Below are positions 39,535-48,307 of a stretch of DNA of 64,000 nucleotides, piece by piece. Numbering within the stretch: the first letter of the stretch is position 1; each line of letters starts with the position of its first letter. Both the position numbers and the translations under genes were made by a program. The notes below the pieces were generated by a model. That model ran no database searches. It was not told the origin of the DNA and saw only the letters and a list, made by a program, of their open reading frames with translations. This stretch comes from an uncultured Ruminococcus sp. (GTDB lineage: Bacteria > Bacillota > Clostridia > Oscillospirales > CAG-272), in contig CAJKRH010000001.1 of NCBI GenBank assembly GCA_905202255.1, forward strand, positions 1 to 64,000, read 5' to 3'.

Positions 39535-41715
39535 ATGAAGGAAAATAAAAAAATCAAATCCCCCGTGACAAAAGGGGTGGCGAAAGTTCCCGTCGTGATG
39601 CAGATGGAGGCGCTCGAATGCGGCGCCGCAAGCCTTGCGATGATTCTCGCCTACTATGGTAAGTGGATACCGCTCGAGCAGGTTCGCCTCGACTGCGGCG
39701 TTTCGCGCGACGGCTCGAATGCAAGAAATGTCCTGCGCGCCGCCCGCAGTTATGGTCTCACGGCAAAGGGATATCGCTATGAGCCCGAAATGCTTCGCAA
39801 GGAGGGCAAATTCCCCTGCATCATCCACTGGAATTTCAACCATTTCGTCGTGCTCGACGGCTTCCGCGGAAACAAGGCGGTGCTGAACGACCCCGCGAAA
39901 GGTACATATACGGTTTCGATGAAAACCTTTGACGAATCCTTTACGGGAATATGCCTTTTCTTTGAGCCGGACGAAAATTTCATTCCCGGCGGCAAGCCGC
40001 AGTCCATGATAAGCTATGCGAAAAAGCGGCTGAAAGGCGCGGGAACGGCTATAGCTTTTGTCACACTGACGACGATTATTACTTCCCTGTTCGGCATTAT
40101 AACGCCCGCATTTTCACGCGTTTTTCTCGACCGACTGCTGACGGGAGAAAATCCCGATTGGCTCATGCCGTTTACGCTCGCGCTCGCGGGCATCAGCCTG
40201 ATACAGCTGATAGTCGCATGGGTTCAGGCGGTCTATTCGCTGAAAATCAACGGCAAGCTCGCCATGGTCGGCAATACGGAATTTATGTGGAAAGTGCTCC
40301 GCATGCCGATGGAGTTTTTCTCTCAGCGCATGGCAGGCGATATACAGGGCAGGCAGTTTTCAAACTCGACAATAGCGGAGCAGCTTGTAAACACCTTCGC
40401 GCCGCTCGCGCTCAATGCGCTGATGATGGTATTTTACCTCGTTGTCATGCTCCGCTACAGCGTGCTTCTGACTCTCATCGGGCTCTCCTCGGTGCTTGCA
40501 AACCTGATTCTGTCACGAGTGATATCAAAAAAGCGCATAAACATCACGCGCGTTCAGATGCGTGATGCGGGCAAGCTTGCGGGAACAACCGTCGCGGGCA
40601 TAGAAATGATAGAAACCATCAAAGCGAGCGGCGCCGAAAACGGATTTTTCGAAAAATGGGCTGGCTATCAGGCGAGCGTCAATACAAATCAGGTGCGTTT
40701 TCAGCGCATGAATCAGATTCTCGGTCTGCTTCCTCAGCTCATAAGCTCTGTATGCGGCACAGCCGTGCTGATGACAGGTGTTTTTCTCGCCATGAAAGGA
40801 GAATTCACCGTCGGTATGATAATGGCTTTTCAGGGCTTCCTCTCCTCATTCGTCTCTCCTGCGATGACGCTTATCTCCGCAGGTCAGTCACTCCAGGAGA
40901 TGCGCACGGTCATGGAGCGCATCGAGGATGTTATGAAATATCCGACGGACACTGTCCTTGATGCGGCGGCGGATGAAAATGCCGAATATGACAAGCTCTC
41001 GGGCAATATCGAGCTGAAAAATGTGACATTCGGCTATTCGCGCCTTGCCGACCCGCTGATAAAAGATTTCAGCATGACGCTCCGTCCGGGCAGCCGCGTG
41101 GCTTTCGTCGGTCCCTCCGGATGCGGCAAATCCACACTCTCAAAGCTTATCTCGGGGCTTTACAAGCCTTGGAGCGGCGAAATACTTTTTGACGGCAAGC
41201 CGATTTCCGAGATAGACCGAAGCGTCTTTACAGGCTCTCTTGCCGTAGTCGACCAGGATATCATCCTCTTTGAGGACACCATAGCAAACAATATAAAAAT
41301 GTGGGACAATTCGATAGAGGATTTCGAAATGATAATGGCGGCGCGCGACGCGCAGCTTCATGAGGACATCATGCAGCGCGACGGCGGCTATCAGTATAAG
41401 CTGACAGAGGGCGGCAAGGACTTCTCGGGCGGTCAGCGTCAGCGCATGGAAATAGCGCGCGTGCTCGCGCAGGACCCGACGATAATCATTCTCGATGAGG
41501 CGACGAGTGCACTCGATGCCAAAACGGAATACGATGTTGTGAAATCCATCAAGGACCGCGGCATCACCTGCATAGTGGTGGCGCACCGCCTTTCCACAAT
41601 ACGCGACTGCGACGAGATAATCGTTCTCGACCGCGGCATCGTCGTCGAGCGCGGCACCCACGAGGAGCTGATGAAAAACGGCGGCGCGTATACGCAGCTT
41701 GTAGCAAACGAATAA
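39535..41715 (+). CDS. NHLM-type peptidase/ABC exporter (C39 domain)
   Basis: 726 residues from the ATG at 39535 (GAGGTG upstream). A C39 peptidase (about 15-145) has Cys29 in ALECGAASLAM, His103 in FNHFVVLDG and Asp119 in LNDPAKG, the catalytic set that cuts leaders after double glycine. Then come six transmembrane helices (about 160-450) and an ABC ATPase (about 480-726) with GPSGCGKST, SGGQRQRMEIARVLA and IIILDEATSALD. It both cleaves the leader and exports the peptide. The precursors of this cluster carry GG at the expected site. Confidence 0.95.
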   Translation: MKENKKIKSPVTKGVAKVPVVMQMEALECGAASLAMILAYYGKWIPLEQVRLDCGVSRDGSNARNVLRAARSYGLTAKGYRYEPEMLRKEGKFPCIIHWNFNHFVVLDGFRGNKAVLNDPAKGTYTVSMKTFDESFTGICLFFEPDENFIPGGKPQSMISYAKKRLKGAGTAIAFVTLTTIITSLFGIITPAFSRVFLDRLLTGENPDWLMPFTLALAGISLIQLIVAWVQAVYSLKINGKLAMVGNTEFMWKVLRMPMEFFSQRMAGDIQGRQFSNSTIAEQLVNTFAPLALNALMMVFYLVVMLRYSVLLTLIGLSSVLANLILSRVISKKRINITRVQMRDAGKLAGTTVAGIEMIETIKASGAENGFFEKWAGYQASVNTNQVRFQRMNQILGLLPQLISSVCGTAVLMTGVFLAMKGEFTVGMIMAFQGFLSSFVSPAMTLISAGQSLQEMRTVMERIEDVMKYPTDTVLDAAADENAEYDKLSGNIELKNVTFGYSRLADPLIKDFSMTLRPGSRVAFVGPSGCGKSTLSKLISGLYKPWSGEILFDGKPISEIDRSVFTGSLAVVDQDIILFEDTIANNIKMWDNSIEDFEMIMAARDAQLHEDIMQRDGGYQYKLTEGGKDFSGGQRQRMEIARVLAQDPTIIILDEATSALDAKTEYDVVKSIKDRGITCIVVAHRLSTIRDCDEIIVLDRGIVVERGTHEELMKNGGAYTQLVANE

Positions 41716-41730
41716 GGAGGCAGACAGAAT

Positions 41731-43920
41731 ATGGGTTGGTTTGACGAACAGATAAAAGACCGTAAACGAAACGACGATGACGCTTTTGCCGAAGCGTTTG
41801 CCAATATGGCGTCTGCCATAACCGGAAAAAAAATAGAGGCTTCCTTAAATAATGACCGCACCGTCACAAAGAATGCCATTGATGAAATACTGAAATATTA
41901 CCATGTAAAAAGCCGTGAGGTTCCCGACGGAATCTCCGATATGAACGAGCAGCTCGAATATCTGATGCGCCCCTACGGCATTATGCGGCGCACGGTAAAA
42001 CTCGAGGAGGGCTGGTACCGCGATGCCGCGGGAGCCATGCTCGGCGTGCTCGCGGAAAGCGGCAGAGTCGTCGCGCTCATTCCCACAGGGCTTTCGGGCT
42101 ACAGTTATTTTGACTGGGAAACCGGCAAGCGCCGCCGCATAAACCGCAAAAATCAGCATCTTTTCGAGGAGGAAGCTATCGCTTTCTATAAGCCGTTTCC
42201 GCTGAAAAAGATAAGTCTCCCCTCGCTTGCCGCGTATATCGCTCGGACGCTTTCCGTCTCCGACTATGTGATGATAGGGCTGGCGACTCTCGCGCTATCG
42301 CTCATCGGCATGATATCGCCGCTGATTACGAAACTGCTTTTTGACCGCGTACTGCTCTCGGGCAATGTCCGCCTGCTTATCGCGATAGCGTTTTTCTCGG
42401 TTTCCGTCTCGGTGAGCACCCTGCTCATCTCCGCCGTGAAGAATATGGTCACGGCGCGGATTGAGACAAAGCTGAATATCTCCATAGAGGCGGCTACGAT
42501 GATGCGTATCATGTCGCTTCCCGCAGACTTTTTCAAGCAATACAGCTCAGGTGAGCTTTCGAGCCGCGCATCGCAGATCGGCGCGCTCTGCAAGATGCTC
42601 GCCTCCACCGTGCTCTCAACGGGACTGACCTCGGTGTTTTCTCTCGTCTACATATCGCAGATATTCGCCTATGCTCCGATGCTTGTCGTGCCTGCACTGC
42701 TTATCATACTGGCGACAGTCGTATTTTCCGTCGTCTCGTCGCTTGTCCAGATGAACCTGAGCACGCGCCAGATGGAGCTCTCCGGCAAGGAAAGCGGCAT
42801 GACATATTCGCTCATCACGGGAATACAGAAAATAAAGCTTGCGGGCGCCGAGAAGCGTGCCTTTGCGAGATGGGGCAATCTCTATGCCCAGAGCGCGAAA
42901 CTTGAATACGGTCCTCCCGCATTCATCGAGCTCAATTCCGTCATCGCGCTCGCCATCAGTCTGGTCGGAACCATCGTGATGTACAGCATGGCGGTGAAAT
43001 CCGGCATTTCCGTCGCCGATTACTACGCTTTCACTACCGCCTACGGCATGGTTTCGGGCGCTTTCAGCGCTCTTGCGGGAATCGCTCTGAATGTCGCGCA
43101 GATAAAGCCGATGCTGACAATGGTACAGCCGTTTTTTGACGCCGTTCCGGAGGTTTCGGACGGCAAGCAGGTGCTCACACGCCTCTCGGGCGGAATAGAA
43201 ATGAACAATGTCTCTTTCAGATATTCCGAAAACATGCCGCTCATCATCGACAATCTCTCGCTCAAAATACGCCCCGGGCAGTATGTCGCGATAGTCGGCA
43301 AGACCGGCTGCGGAAAATCAACTCTCATGCGTCTGCTGCTCGGCTTTGAGCATCCGCAGAAAGGCGCCATATACTACGACGGCAAGGACCTCGAACGCAT
43401 CGACCTGCGTTCCCTGCGCCGCAGAGTCGGCGTCGTCATGCAGAACGGCAAGCTTTTCCAGGGCGATATCTACTCAAATATCGTCATTTCCGCGCCGTGG
43501 CTCTCGCAGGATGAGGCATGGGAAGCGGCGGAGCTTGCGGGCATCGCCGACGATATAAGAATGATGCCGATGGGCATGAATACCATCATTTCCGAGGGTT
43601 CGGGCGGCATATCGGGCGGTCAGCGGCAGAGACTGATGATTGCGCGCGCCGTCGCACCGAAGCCGAAGATACTCATGTTTGACGAGGCGACAAGCGCACT
43701 CGACAACATGACGCAGAAAAAGGTTTCCGAGTCGCTTGACGCACTCAAATGCACCCGCATCATCATCGCGCACCGCCTCTCCACGATAAAGCAGTGCGAC
43801 AGGATAATCGTTCTCGACCACGGCAAGATAATCGAGGACGGCAAATATGACGAACTTATCGCAAAGAACGGATTTTTCGCCGAGCTTGTGGCGCGCCAGC
43901 GCCTTGACGGAGCGCAGTAA
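41731..43920 (+). CDS. NHLM-type ABC transporter, ATP-binding/permease protein
   Basis: 729 residues. The first 190 residues are a degenerate cyclic-nucleotide- or peptidase-like domain (MRRTVKLEEGWYRDAAGAML, LIPTGLSGYSYFDWETGKRR) typical of the second NHLM ABC protein and lacking C39 catalytic residues. They are followed by six transmembrane helices (about 195-440) and an ATPase (about 470-729) with GKTGCGKST, SGGISGGQRQRLMIARAVA and ILMFDEATSALD. With the C39 exporter it probably forms a heterodimer. 15 bp separate the two genes. Confidence 0.93.
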   Translation: MGWFDEQIKDRKRNDDDAFAEAFANMASAITGKKIEASLNNDRTVTKNAIDEILKYYHVKSREVPDGISDMNEQLEYLMRPYGIMRRTVKLEEGWYRDAAGAMLGVLAESGRVVALIPTGLSGYSYFDWETGKRRRINRKNQHLFEEEAIAFYKPFPLKKISLPSLAAYIARTLSVSDYVMIGLATLALSLIGMISPLITKLLFDRVLLSGNVRLLIAIAFFSVSVSVSTLLISAVKNMVTARIETKLNISIEAATMMRIMSLPADFFKQYSSGELSSRASQIGALCKMLASTVLSTGLTSVFSLVYISQIFAYAPMLVVPALLIILATVVFSVVSSLVQMNLSTRQMELSGKESGMTYSLITGIQKIKLAGAEKRAFARWGNLYAQSAKLEYGPPAFIELNSVIALAISLVGTIVMYSMAVKSGISVADYYAFTTAYGMVSGAFSALAGIALNVAQIKPMLTMVQPFFDAVPEVSDGKQVLTRLSGGIEMNNVSFRYSENMPLIIDNLSLKIRPGQYVAIVGKTGCGKSTLMRLLLGFEHPQKGAIYYDGKDLERIDLRSLRRRVGVVMQNGKLFQGDIYSNIVISAPWLSQDEAWEAAELAGIADDIRMMPMGMNTIISEGSGGISGGQRQRLMIARAVAPKPKILMFDEATSALDNMTQKKVSESLDALKCTRIIIAHRLSTIKQCDRIIVLDHGKIIEDGKYDELIAKNGFFAELVARQRLDGAQ

Positions 43921-44011
43921 AGGCGAATTTTGAAAAAATATAAAAAATTTTGAAATTTCATTAGCCTTTTTCATTTTTACTCCGTATAAATAAGCAGAAG
44001 GGAGAAAGAAA

Positions 44012-44248
44012 GTGATAAGAAGAAAAACCAATCAACAGAAAAAGACCTTTTCTGCAAGTGAAAAAGAACTTTTCGCACTTTTTGACTATCAGCGCTTTGA
44101 AAACGACCCTGTGCTGAAAGTGCTTATAGACGAAGCCGAGGGAGCTTTCGACTCCGAAATATCGGACGATATGCTTTCGCAGGTCAGCGCCGCGGGAGAA
44201 GCGACACCGGAGAGTAAACGCGAAGACCGCGAGGACGGTGCACTATGA
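44012..44248 (+). CDS. Small acidic protein with leader-like motif, sigma-factor partner
   Basis: 78 residues from GTG at 44012 (AGAAGGGAGA upstream). No signal or membrane segment. Residues about 47-60 read FDSEISDDMLSQVSAAGEA, close to the Nif11 leader ending LSDDELDNVSGG but with AAG in place of GG and little after it. The stop overlaps the ECF sigma gene start by 4 bp, so the two are coupled. It could be an anti-sigma factor or a decoy/sensor of leader recognition. Function unknown. Confidence 0.7.
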   Translation: MIRRKTNQQKKTFSASEKELFALFDYQRFENDPVLKVLIDEAEGAFDSEISDDMLSQVSAAGEATPESKREDREDGAL

Positions 44249-44730
44249 TTTCGATGGCGGAAAAAGAAGAGCTTTACACAGAATACCGCGAAAAAGTTGC
44301 CGGCTATGTTTTCGGGAAACTGCAAAACAGACACGACGCCGAGGATATTATCAGCGAGATATTTCTGAAGGTATACGAAAAATATTCATCATACGACGGA
44401 GAGCGTGCTTCCCTCTCGACATGGATTTACACCGTTACGCGAAATACCGTAATCGACTATTTCCGCTCGAACAAAAGCGAAGAGGAACTGCCCGAAGATT
44501 TTTCCTGCGGCGACCTTGAAGAGGACGAATTTCTGAAAAAGGAATCTCTGCACGAGCTCGGCAGGGCGCTCACGGAGCTTGACGAACGCTCCCGCGCGCT
44601 GATAATATTCAGATACTACAAGGAAATGACTCTGAAAGAAATCGCCGACCGCATGGGAATCTCTTATGCATATGTGAAGATACTGCACAAAAGCGCACTG
44701 CACGACCTGCGGGCGCGGATAAGCAGATAG
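44245..44730 (+). CDS. ECF sigma factor
   Basis: 161 residues. Region 2 spans about residues 20-75 (HDAEDIISEIFLKVYEKYSS, LSTWIYTVTRNTVIDYFRS); region 4 spans about 105-158 (ELDERSRALIIFRYYKEMTL, KEIADRMGISYAYVKILHKS). No C-terminal sensor domain. It should direct transcription of the RiPP genes around it. No membrane anti-sigma is adjacent; the upstream small protein and the STAS/kinase pair are the candidate controllers. A CGTATAAATA element at 43984-43993 may be part of its own promoter (weak). Confidence 0.93.
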   Translation: MISMAEKEELYTEYREKVAGYVFGKLQNRHDAEDIISEIFLKVYEKYSSYDGERASLSTWIYTVTRNTVIDYFRSNKSEEELPEDFSCGDLEEDEFLKKESLHELGRALTELDERSRALIIFRYYKEMTLKEIADRMGISYAYVKILHKSALHDLRARISR

Positions 44731-44738
44731 TAAAAGTC

Positions 44739-44766
44739 AAAAAAGCTTCGGGCGGACGGGCTTTTC
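44739..44766 (+). terminator. Weak hairpin between sigma factor and precursor genes
   Basis: AAAAGC (44741-44746) pairs with GCTTTT (44760-44765), with an inner CG/CG pair and loop GGCGGA. The short T-run suggests a partial terminator or RNA-processing site that would let the precursors be expressed differently from the sigma gene. Confidence 0.4.
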
Positions 44767-44804
44767 ATACATCCGCCGCAAATTAACGAAAGGAAGAATA
44801 AACA

Positions 44805-45014
44805 ATGAAAATCGAAAGAAAAACACTCGAAGAAGTAAGAGGCGCAAAGAGCGCCGAGGAGCTGAAAACGCTCCTTGAGGGCAAAAACATCGCGCTGACA
44901 ATGGCGCAGGCAGAGGAGCTTTTTGCCAAGCTGCCGCTCTCCGATGATGAGCTTGAGCAGGTCGCAGGAGGTATCTCGCTTCACAAACGCGTCGAATTTC
45001 CTCCTCGAAAATAA
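44805..45014 (+). CDS. Nif11-leader RiPP precursor 1 (Cys-free core)
   Basis: 69 residues. The leader (1-56) follows the Nif11 pattern: KSAEELKTLLEGKNIALT, then AEELFAKLPLSDDELEQVAGG. The core after GG is 13 residues, ISLHKRVEFPPRK, with no cysteine. The leader is more diverged than those of precursors 2-4. The core cannot form the cysteine cross-links expected for the others, so it may be a linear peptide, a signal, or modified on other residues. GAAAGGAAG precedes the ATG. Confidence 0.85.
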   Translation: MKIERKTLEEVRGAKSAEELKTLLEGKNIALTMAQAEELFAKLPLSDDELEQVAGGISLHKRVEFPPRK

Positions 45015-45146
45015 GCCGCGCATAAAGGGGAAGTGCGAAATACGGCTTTGCAAAAGCATCTGAGCCGGCAAGAATTTGCTTTGATGCGGCTTAAAGCAAC
45101 CCTATCACAGCAAACAAAAAATAAAAATACAAAGGAGAGTACAACC

Positions 45147-45539
45147 ATGAAAATGAACAATGAACTCATCGCAAAGGCAAAAGAAGCAAAAACCGCCGAG
45201 GAGCTCATGGCTCTGGCAAAGGAAAGCGGCGAAGAAATTACCGAAGAGAGCGCAAAAGCTTATTTCGACCTGCTGAATCCCAAAACAGGCGAACTCTCCG
45301 ACGATGAGCTTGACAATGTATCGGGCGGCGGATGCTACAATGGCGACAGGCTTGTTATTTCCTTAATGCACTACTGCGATGAATGGCGCTGCAAGGACGA
45401 CGGCTCACAGTGCAGTATACAAGGACCGTTGGCATGTTGCAATACATGCAAGATTGCCGCGTATTGCCACTCCTGCCATTACTGCTCATATGAAAAAGGT
45501 CTGTGGCTCTGCAACAACCAAGCCAACATGAAGAAATAA
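45147..45539 (+). CDS. Nif11-leader RiPP precursor 2 (11 Cys core)
   Basis: 130 residues from the ATG at 45147 (AAAGGAGAG upstream; an in-frame ATG two codons later is also possible). The leader ends TGELSDDELDNVSGG at about residue 61. The core of about 69 residues carries 11 cysteines (GCYNGDRLVI at the start, ACCNTCKIAAYCHSCHYC in the middle, then GLWLC). Such a dense cysteine pattern suits thioether-forming radical SAM chemistry or metal binding. Leader DNA is almost the same as in precursors 3 and 4, so they arose by duplication. Confidence 0.88.
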   Translation: MKMNNELIAKAKEAKTAEELMALAKESGEEITEESAKAYFDLLNPKTGELSDDELDNVSGGGCYNGDRLVISLMHYCDEWRCKDDGSQCSIQGPLACCNTCKIAAYCHSCHYCSYEKGLWLCNNQANMKK

Positions 45540-45616
45540 TATAAAAAGATGATATTACAGAGCTGAACAAAATTCAATCCGACATATTTAAAGATAACTT
45601 ATAAAGGAGAAATATC

Positions 45617-45988
45617 ATGGCAATAAATAATGAAATCATGGCAAAAGCAAAAGAAGCAAAATCAGTCGAAGAGCTCATGGCTCTCGCAAAAGAAAACGGC
45701 ATGGAAATGACGGAAGAAAGCGCAAATACATATTGGGGTCAGCTTCATCCGGCATCGGGCGAGCTCTCCGACGAGGAACTTGACAATGTATCGGGCGGCG
45801 CATGCTACGCGAGCGACGGTTATCTCATGACCACTATCGGTTACAAATGCAAATATTTCGAAAAAGGCGCGGCAGGAATAAATGGCACCTGCTGTGCATG
45901 CAAATATTGGGATCAGCGCGACAGAAACGGTTATGAAGAACTGGGACGCCCTGTCAGATGCCTCAATCCGAATAACAGAAAAGGCTGA
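45617..45988 (+). CDS. Nif11-leader RiPP precursor 3
   Basis: 123 residues. The leader ends SGELSDEELDNVSGG at about residue 61. The core of about 62 residues has six cysteines, arranged as ACYASDGYLMTTIGYKCKYF, then GTCCACKYW and RCLNPNNRKG. The spacing C...GYKCK...GTCCxCxYW...C(x2)PN is shared with precursor 4 although the residues between differ, so it marks the modified or folded scaffold. AAAGGAGAA precedes the ATG. Confidence 0.88.
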   Translation: MAINNEIMAKAKEAKSVEELMALAKENGMEMTEESANTYWGQLHPASGELSDEELDNVSGGACYASDGYLMTTIGYKCKYFEKGAAGINGTCCACKYWDQRDRNGYEELGRPVRCLNPNNRKG

Positions 45989-46039
45989 TTGCACCCGCGG
46001 AATACAGATTTAAAATTTACATATAACAGGAGTTAAAAA

Positions 46040-46456
46040 ATGAACAGTGAACTTATCGCAAAGGCAAGAGCGGCGAAATCCGCCGAAGAGCTTGCCGCTC
46101 TCGCAAAAGAAAACGGCATAGACATCACAGAAGAAATCGCAAATGAATATTTCGACAGGCTTCATCCGGCGCTCGGCGAGCTCTCCGACGAAGAACTCGA
46201 CAATGTGGCAGGCGGCGGATGCTACTCTGATGGCGGACGCCTTAAGACCACCAGCGGCTATAAATGCAAGCATTATGCAGACGGACAGTCCACCTATGGC
46301 ATAAAAGGCACATGCTGCAGATGCAGATACTGGGGCGTTGACCCTAACGCTATCAGCGGTTCCCTTTGGACAACTCTCATAGAGCTGATAATAAGAGCGG
46401 CTGAAGCGGCAGAGCCCCGCGAGTGCTATCATCCCGCTAACAGCAAAAAGGGCTGA
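46040..46456 (+). CDS. Nif11-leader RiPP precursor 4
   Basis: 138 residues. The leader ends LGELSDEELDNVAGG at about residue 59. The core of about 79 residues has six cysteines in the same order as precursor 3 (GCYSDGGRLKTTSGYKCKHY, GTCCRCRYW, ECYHPANSKKG) but carries a hydrophobic 20-residue helix-like insert (LWTTLIELIIRAAEAAE) before the last cysteine. Start at ATG 46040, ribosome site CAGGAG. Confidence 0.88.
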   Translation: MNSELIAKARAAKSAEELAALAKENGIDITEEIANEYFDRLHPALGELSDEELDNVAGGGCYSDGGRLKTTSGYKCKHYADGQSTYGIKGTCCRCRYWGVDPNAISGSLWTTLIELIIRAAEAAEPRECYHPANSKKG

Positions 46457-46577
46457 TATATCGCGCAGCTGAGATTTAAATTTCTCATCATTCTGAAAAT
46501 ATCTCGGCACGGCTGATTTATACCGCGCCGAGATTTGTAAAAGCACAAAAACGACCGACCTTCAAACGGAGAAAGCA

Positions 46578-47963
46578 ATGCAATATATATTGAATCCGAA
46601 TATTGCTCTGCGCTCATGGCAGCTTGTGCCTTATGCCTATTACATAAAAGGAGAGCGGAATGCAATCGGGCTGAAAAAAGAAGAATTTGAATTTCTGTCG
46701 TCATGCGACGGGAAAACCGAGCTGCCGTCGGCAGAGGAAAGCGCCCTCGCGCGCGATTTGATGGGAAAAGGCTTCATCCGCGAAGCGAAAAACGGCGAAA
46801 GTCTCTCCGATTGGAACAGGGCGCGCTTTTGCGACAACAGATACTTCCCTGCCATGAACTGGATGATAACAGGCAAATGCAACTACAATTGCATTCATTG
46901 CTTCAATGCCGCCGACAATGCTCCGCTCATGAGCGAATGGAGCATGGAGGAGGCAGAGCATTTGCTCGATGAGGCACGCGATTGCGGCGTCAATGCCTTT
47001 ACGATAACAGGCGGCGAACCGATGCTCCATAAAAACTTTTTCGATATACTCGAAGGCATTTACTCGCGCGGAATGTATGTCGAGGAGCTGAATACAAACG
47101 GTTATTTCATAAATCGGCAGACACTCCTGCGCATGAAGGCGCTCGGATGCATGCCGCTTATGAAAATATCTTTTGACGGCATCGGTTATCATGATTGGAT
47201 GCGTAATCACAAGGGCGCCGAGGAAACGGCACTGCATGCGATATCGCTCTGCCATGAATTGGGATTTCGCGTCAAAGTGCAGACAAATATGAACCGCCGC
47301 AATCACAGCAGTATGCTCGAAACGGCAAAGGTGCTCGATTCGATGGGCGTTGATGAAATGCGCATAATACGCACGACAGAAGCACCGAGGTGGGTGCAGA
47401 ATGCAGGCGATGCCTGCCTTACATTCGAAGAATATTTCGATGAAGCGCTCGCGCTCTGGCAGGAATACGCGGCAGGCAACCACCGCATGAATCTGACCGT
47501 ATGGCAGTTCGGAACGCTCTATCCGATGCATAATTTCTATACTCTCGCCGCCGTCGCCTCATGCACAGGCAAATATCGCGACAGTGCGCCCGTATGCAAG
47601 GGAAATCGCGGAATGATAGCTGTGGCGGCAAACGGCAATCTCTATCCCTGCCATCAGATGTCGGGCTATTATGAACAGCACGGCGATTTTCTCGGCAATC
47701 TGAAAAAGACGCCGCTTCGCGATATGCTCTCGGGCGGCAAATATCTCGATGAAGTCTGCACGACTATAGGCACTCTGCGCGAGAAAAACGAAAAATGCGG
47801 CAAGTGTACGCATTTTGAACAGTGCAACGGCGGTTGCCGTGCGGTTGCGCTCGCAATTACGGGTGATAAACTCGGAATCGACCCCTCCAAATGTCTTTTC
47901 TGGGAAAAGGGCTACGCCGAAAAAATCGCGGCGGCTCTGCCCGCTTACAGCACAAATATGTAA
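46578..47963 (+). CDS. Radical SAM/SPASM peptide maturase (Nif11-class)
   Basis: 461 residues. An N-terminal recognition-like segment (about 1-90) precedes the radical SAM core with CNYNCIHC (Cys101, 105, 108), ITGGEPMLH and ELNTNGYF. The C-terminal SPASM region has cysteines in ASCTGKYRDSAPVCKGNRG, NLYPCHQM and the closing CGKCTHFEQCNGGC set followed by KCLFW, so auxiliary 4Fe-4S clusters are expected. It probably forms thioether or similar bonds in the Cys-rich cores after binding the Nif11 leader. Substrate assignment rests on gene order. AACGGAG precedes the ATG. Confidence 0.9.
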   Translation: MQYILNPNIALRSWQLVPYAYYIKGERNAIGLKKEEFEFLSSCDGKTELPSAEESALARDLMGKGFIREAKNGESLSDWNRARFCDNRYFPAMNWMITGKCNYNCIHCFNAADNAPLMSEWSMEEAEHLLDEARDCGVNAFTITGGEPMLHKNFFDILEGIYSRGMYVEELNTNGYFINRQTLLRMKALGCMPLMKISFDGIGYHDWMRNHKGAEETALHAISLCHELGFRVKVQTNMNRRNHSSMLETAKVLDSMGVDEMRIIRTTEAPRWVQNAGDACLTFEEYFDEALALWQEYAAGNHRMNLTVWQFGTLYPMHNFYTLAAVASCTGKYRDSAPVCKGNRGMIAVAANGNLYPCHQMSGYYEQHGDFLGNLKKTPLRDMLSGGKYLDEVCTTIGTLREKNEKCGKCTHFEQCNGGCRAVALAITGDKLGIDPSKCLFWEKGYAEKIAAALPAYSTNM

Positions 47964-47994
47964 TGATTTTAATTTAACAGAACGGAGATTAAAT

Positions 47995-48228
47995 ATGAAT
48001 AATCAAAATAACGAAACAAAAGAATATACACTCACAGATGAAGAACTGAACACAGTCTGCGGCGGTATATCGTCAAGAACACCCGGCATCGCCTGCCCGC
48101 ACTGCGGCAAGCTTATTCCGATAACCATCACGGAGTTGCTGACTCAGGGGCACCTCAGATGCCCGTACTGCCTTTTAAAGCTGAAAATCAACAGAACTTC
48201 TCTCGAAACACTCAAAAAACAAAAATAA
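47995..48228 (+). CDS. Small peptide with GG leader and CPxC pairs (precursor 5)
   Basis: 77 residues from the ATG at 47995 (CGGAG upstream), in another frame from the end of the maturase gene. A short leader, only about 24 residues, ends YTLTDEELNTVCGG; it keeps the double-glycine signal but not the Nif11 helical part. The core begins ISSRTPGIACPHCGKLIP and contains a second RCPYC pair, a zinc-ribbon-like spacing. It may be another product, an immunity-type or metal-binding peptide exported by the same C39 protein. The cluster terminator follows. Confidence 0.8.
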   Translation: MNNQNNETKEYTLTDEELNTVCGGISSRTPGIACPHCGKLIPITITELLTQGHLRCPYCLLKLKINRTSLETLKKQK

Positions 48229-48270
48229 ACTGCGGCAAACCTGCCGTTATGTGCAGTCAATAAAATAGAA

Positions 48271-48307
48271 ATGATGACGAACCGCAAAGCGGTTCGTCAT
48301 CATTTTT
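48271..48307 (+). terminator. Terminator of the RiPP cluster
   Basis: ATGATGACGAACCGC (48271-48285) pairs perfectly with GCGGTTCGTCATCAT (48289-48303) around AAA, then TTTT. It is the strongest hairpin of this part of the window. Confidence 0.95.

Noticed and set aside
45617..46456. Precursors 3 and 4 as spliceotide (tyramine-excision) substrates
   Set aside because: The required YG motif is not conserved between the cores; the shared motif is GY-K-C, so cysteine chemistry fits better.
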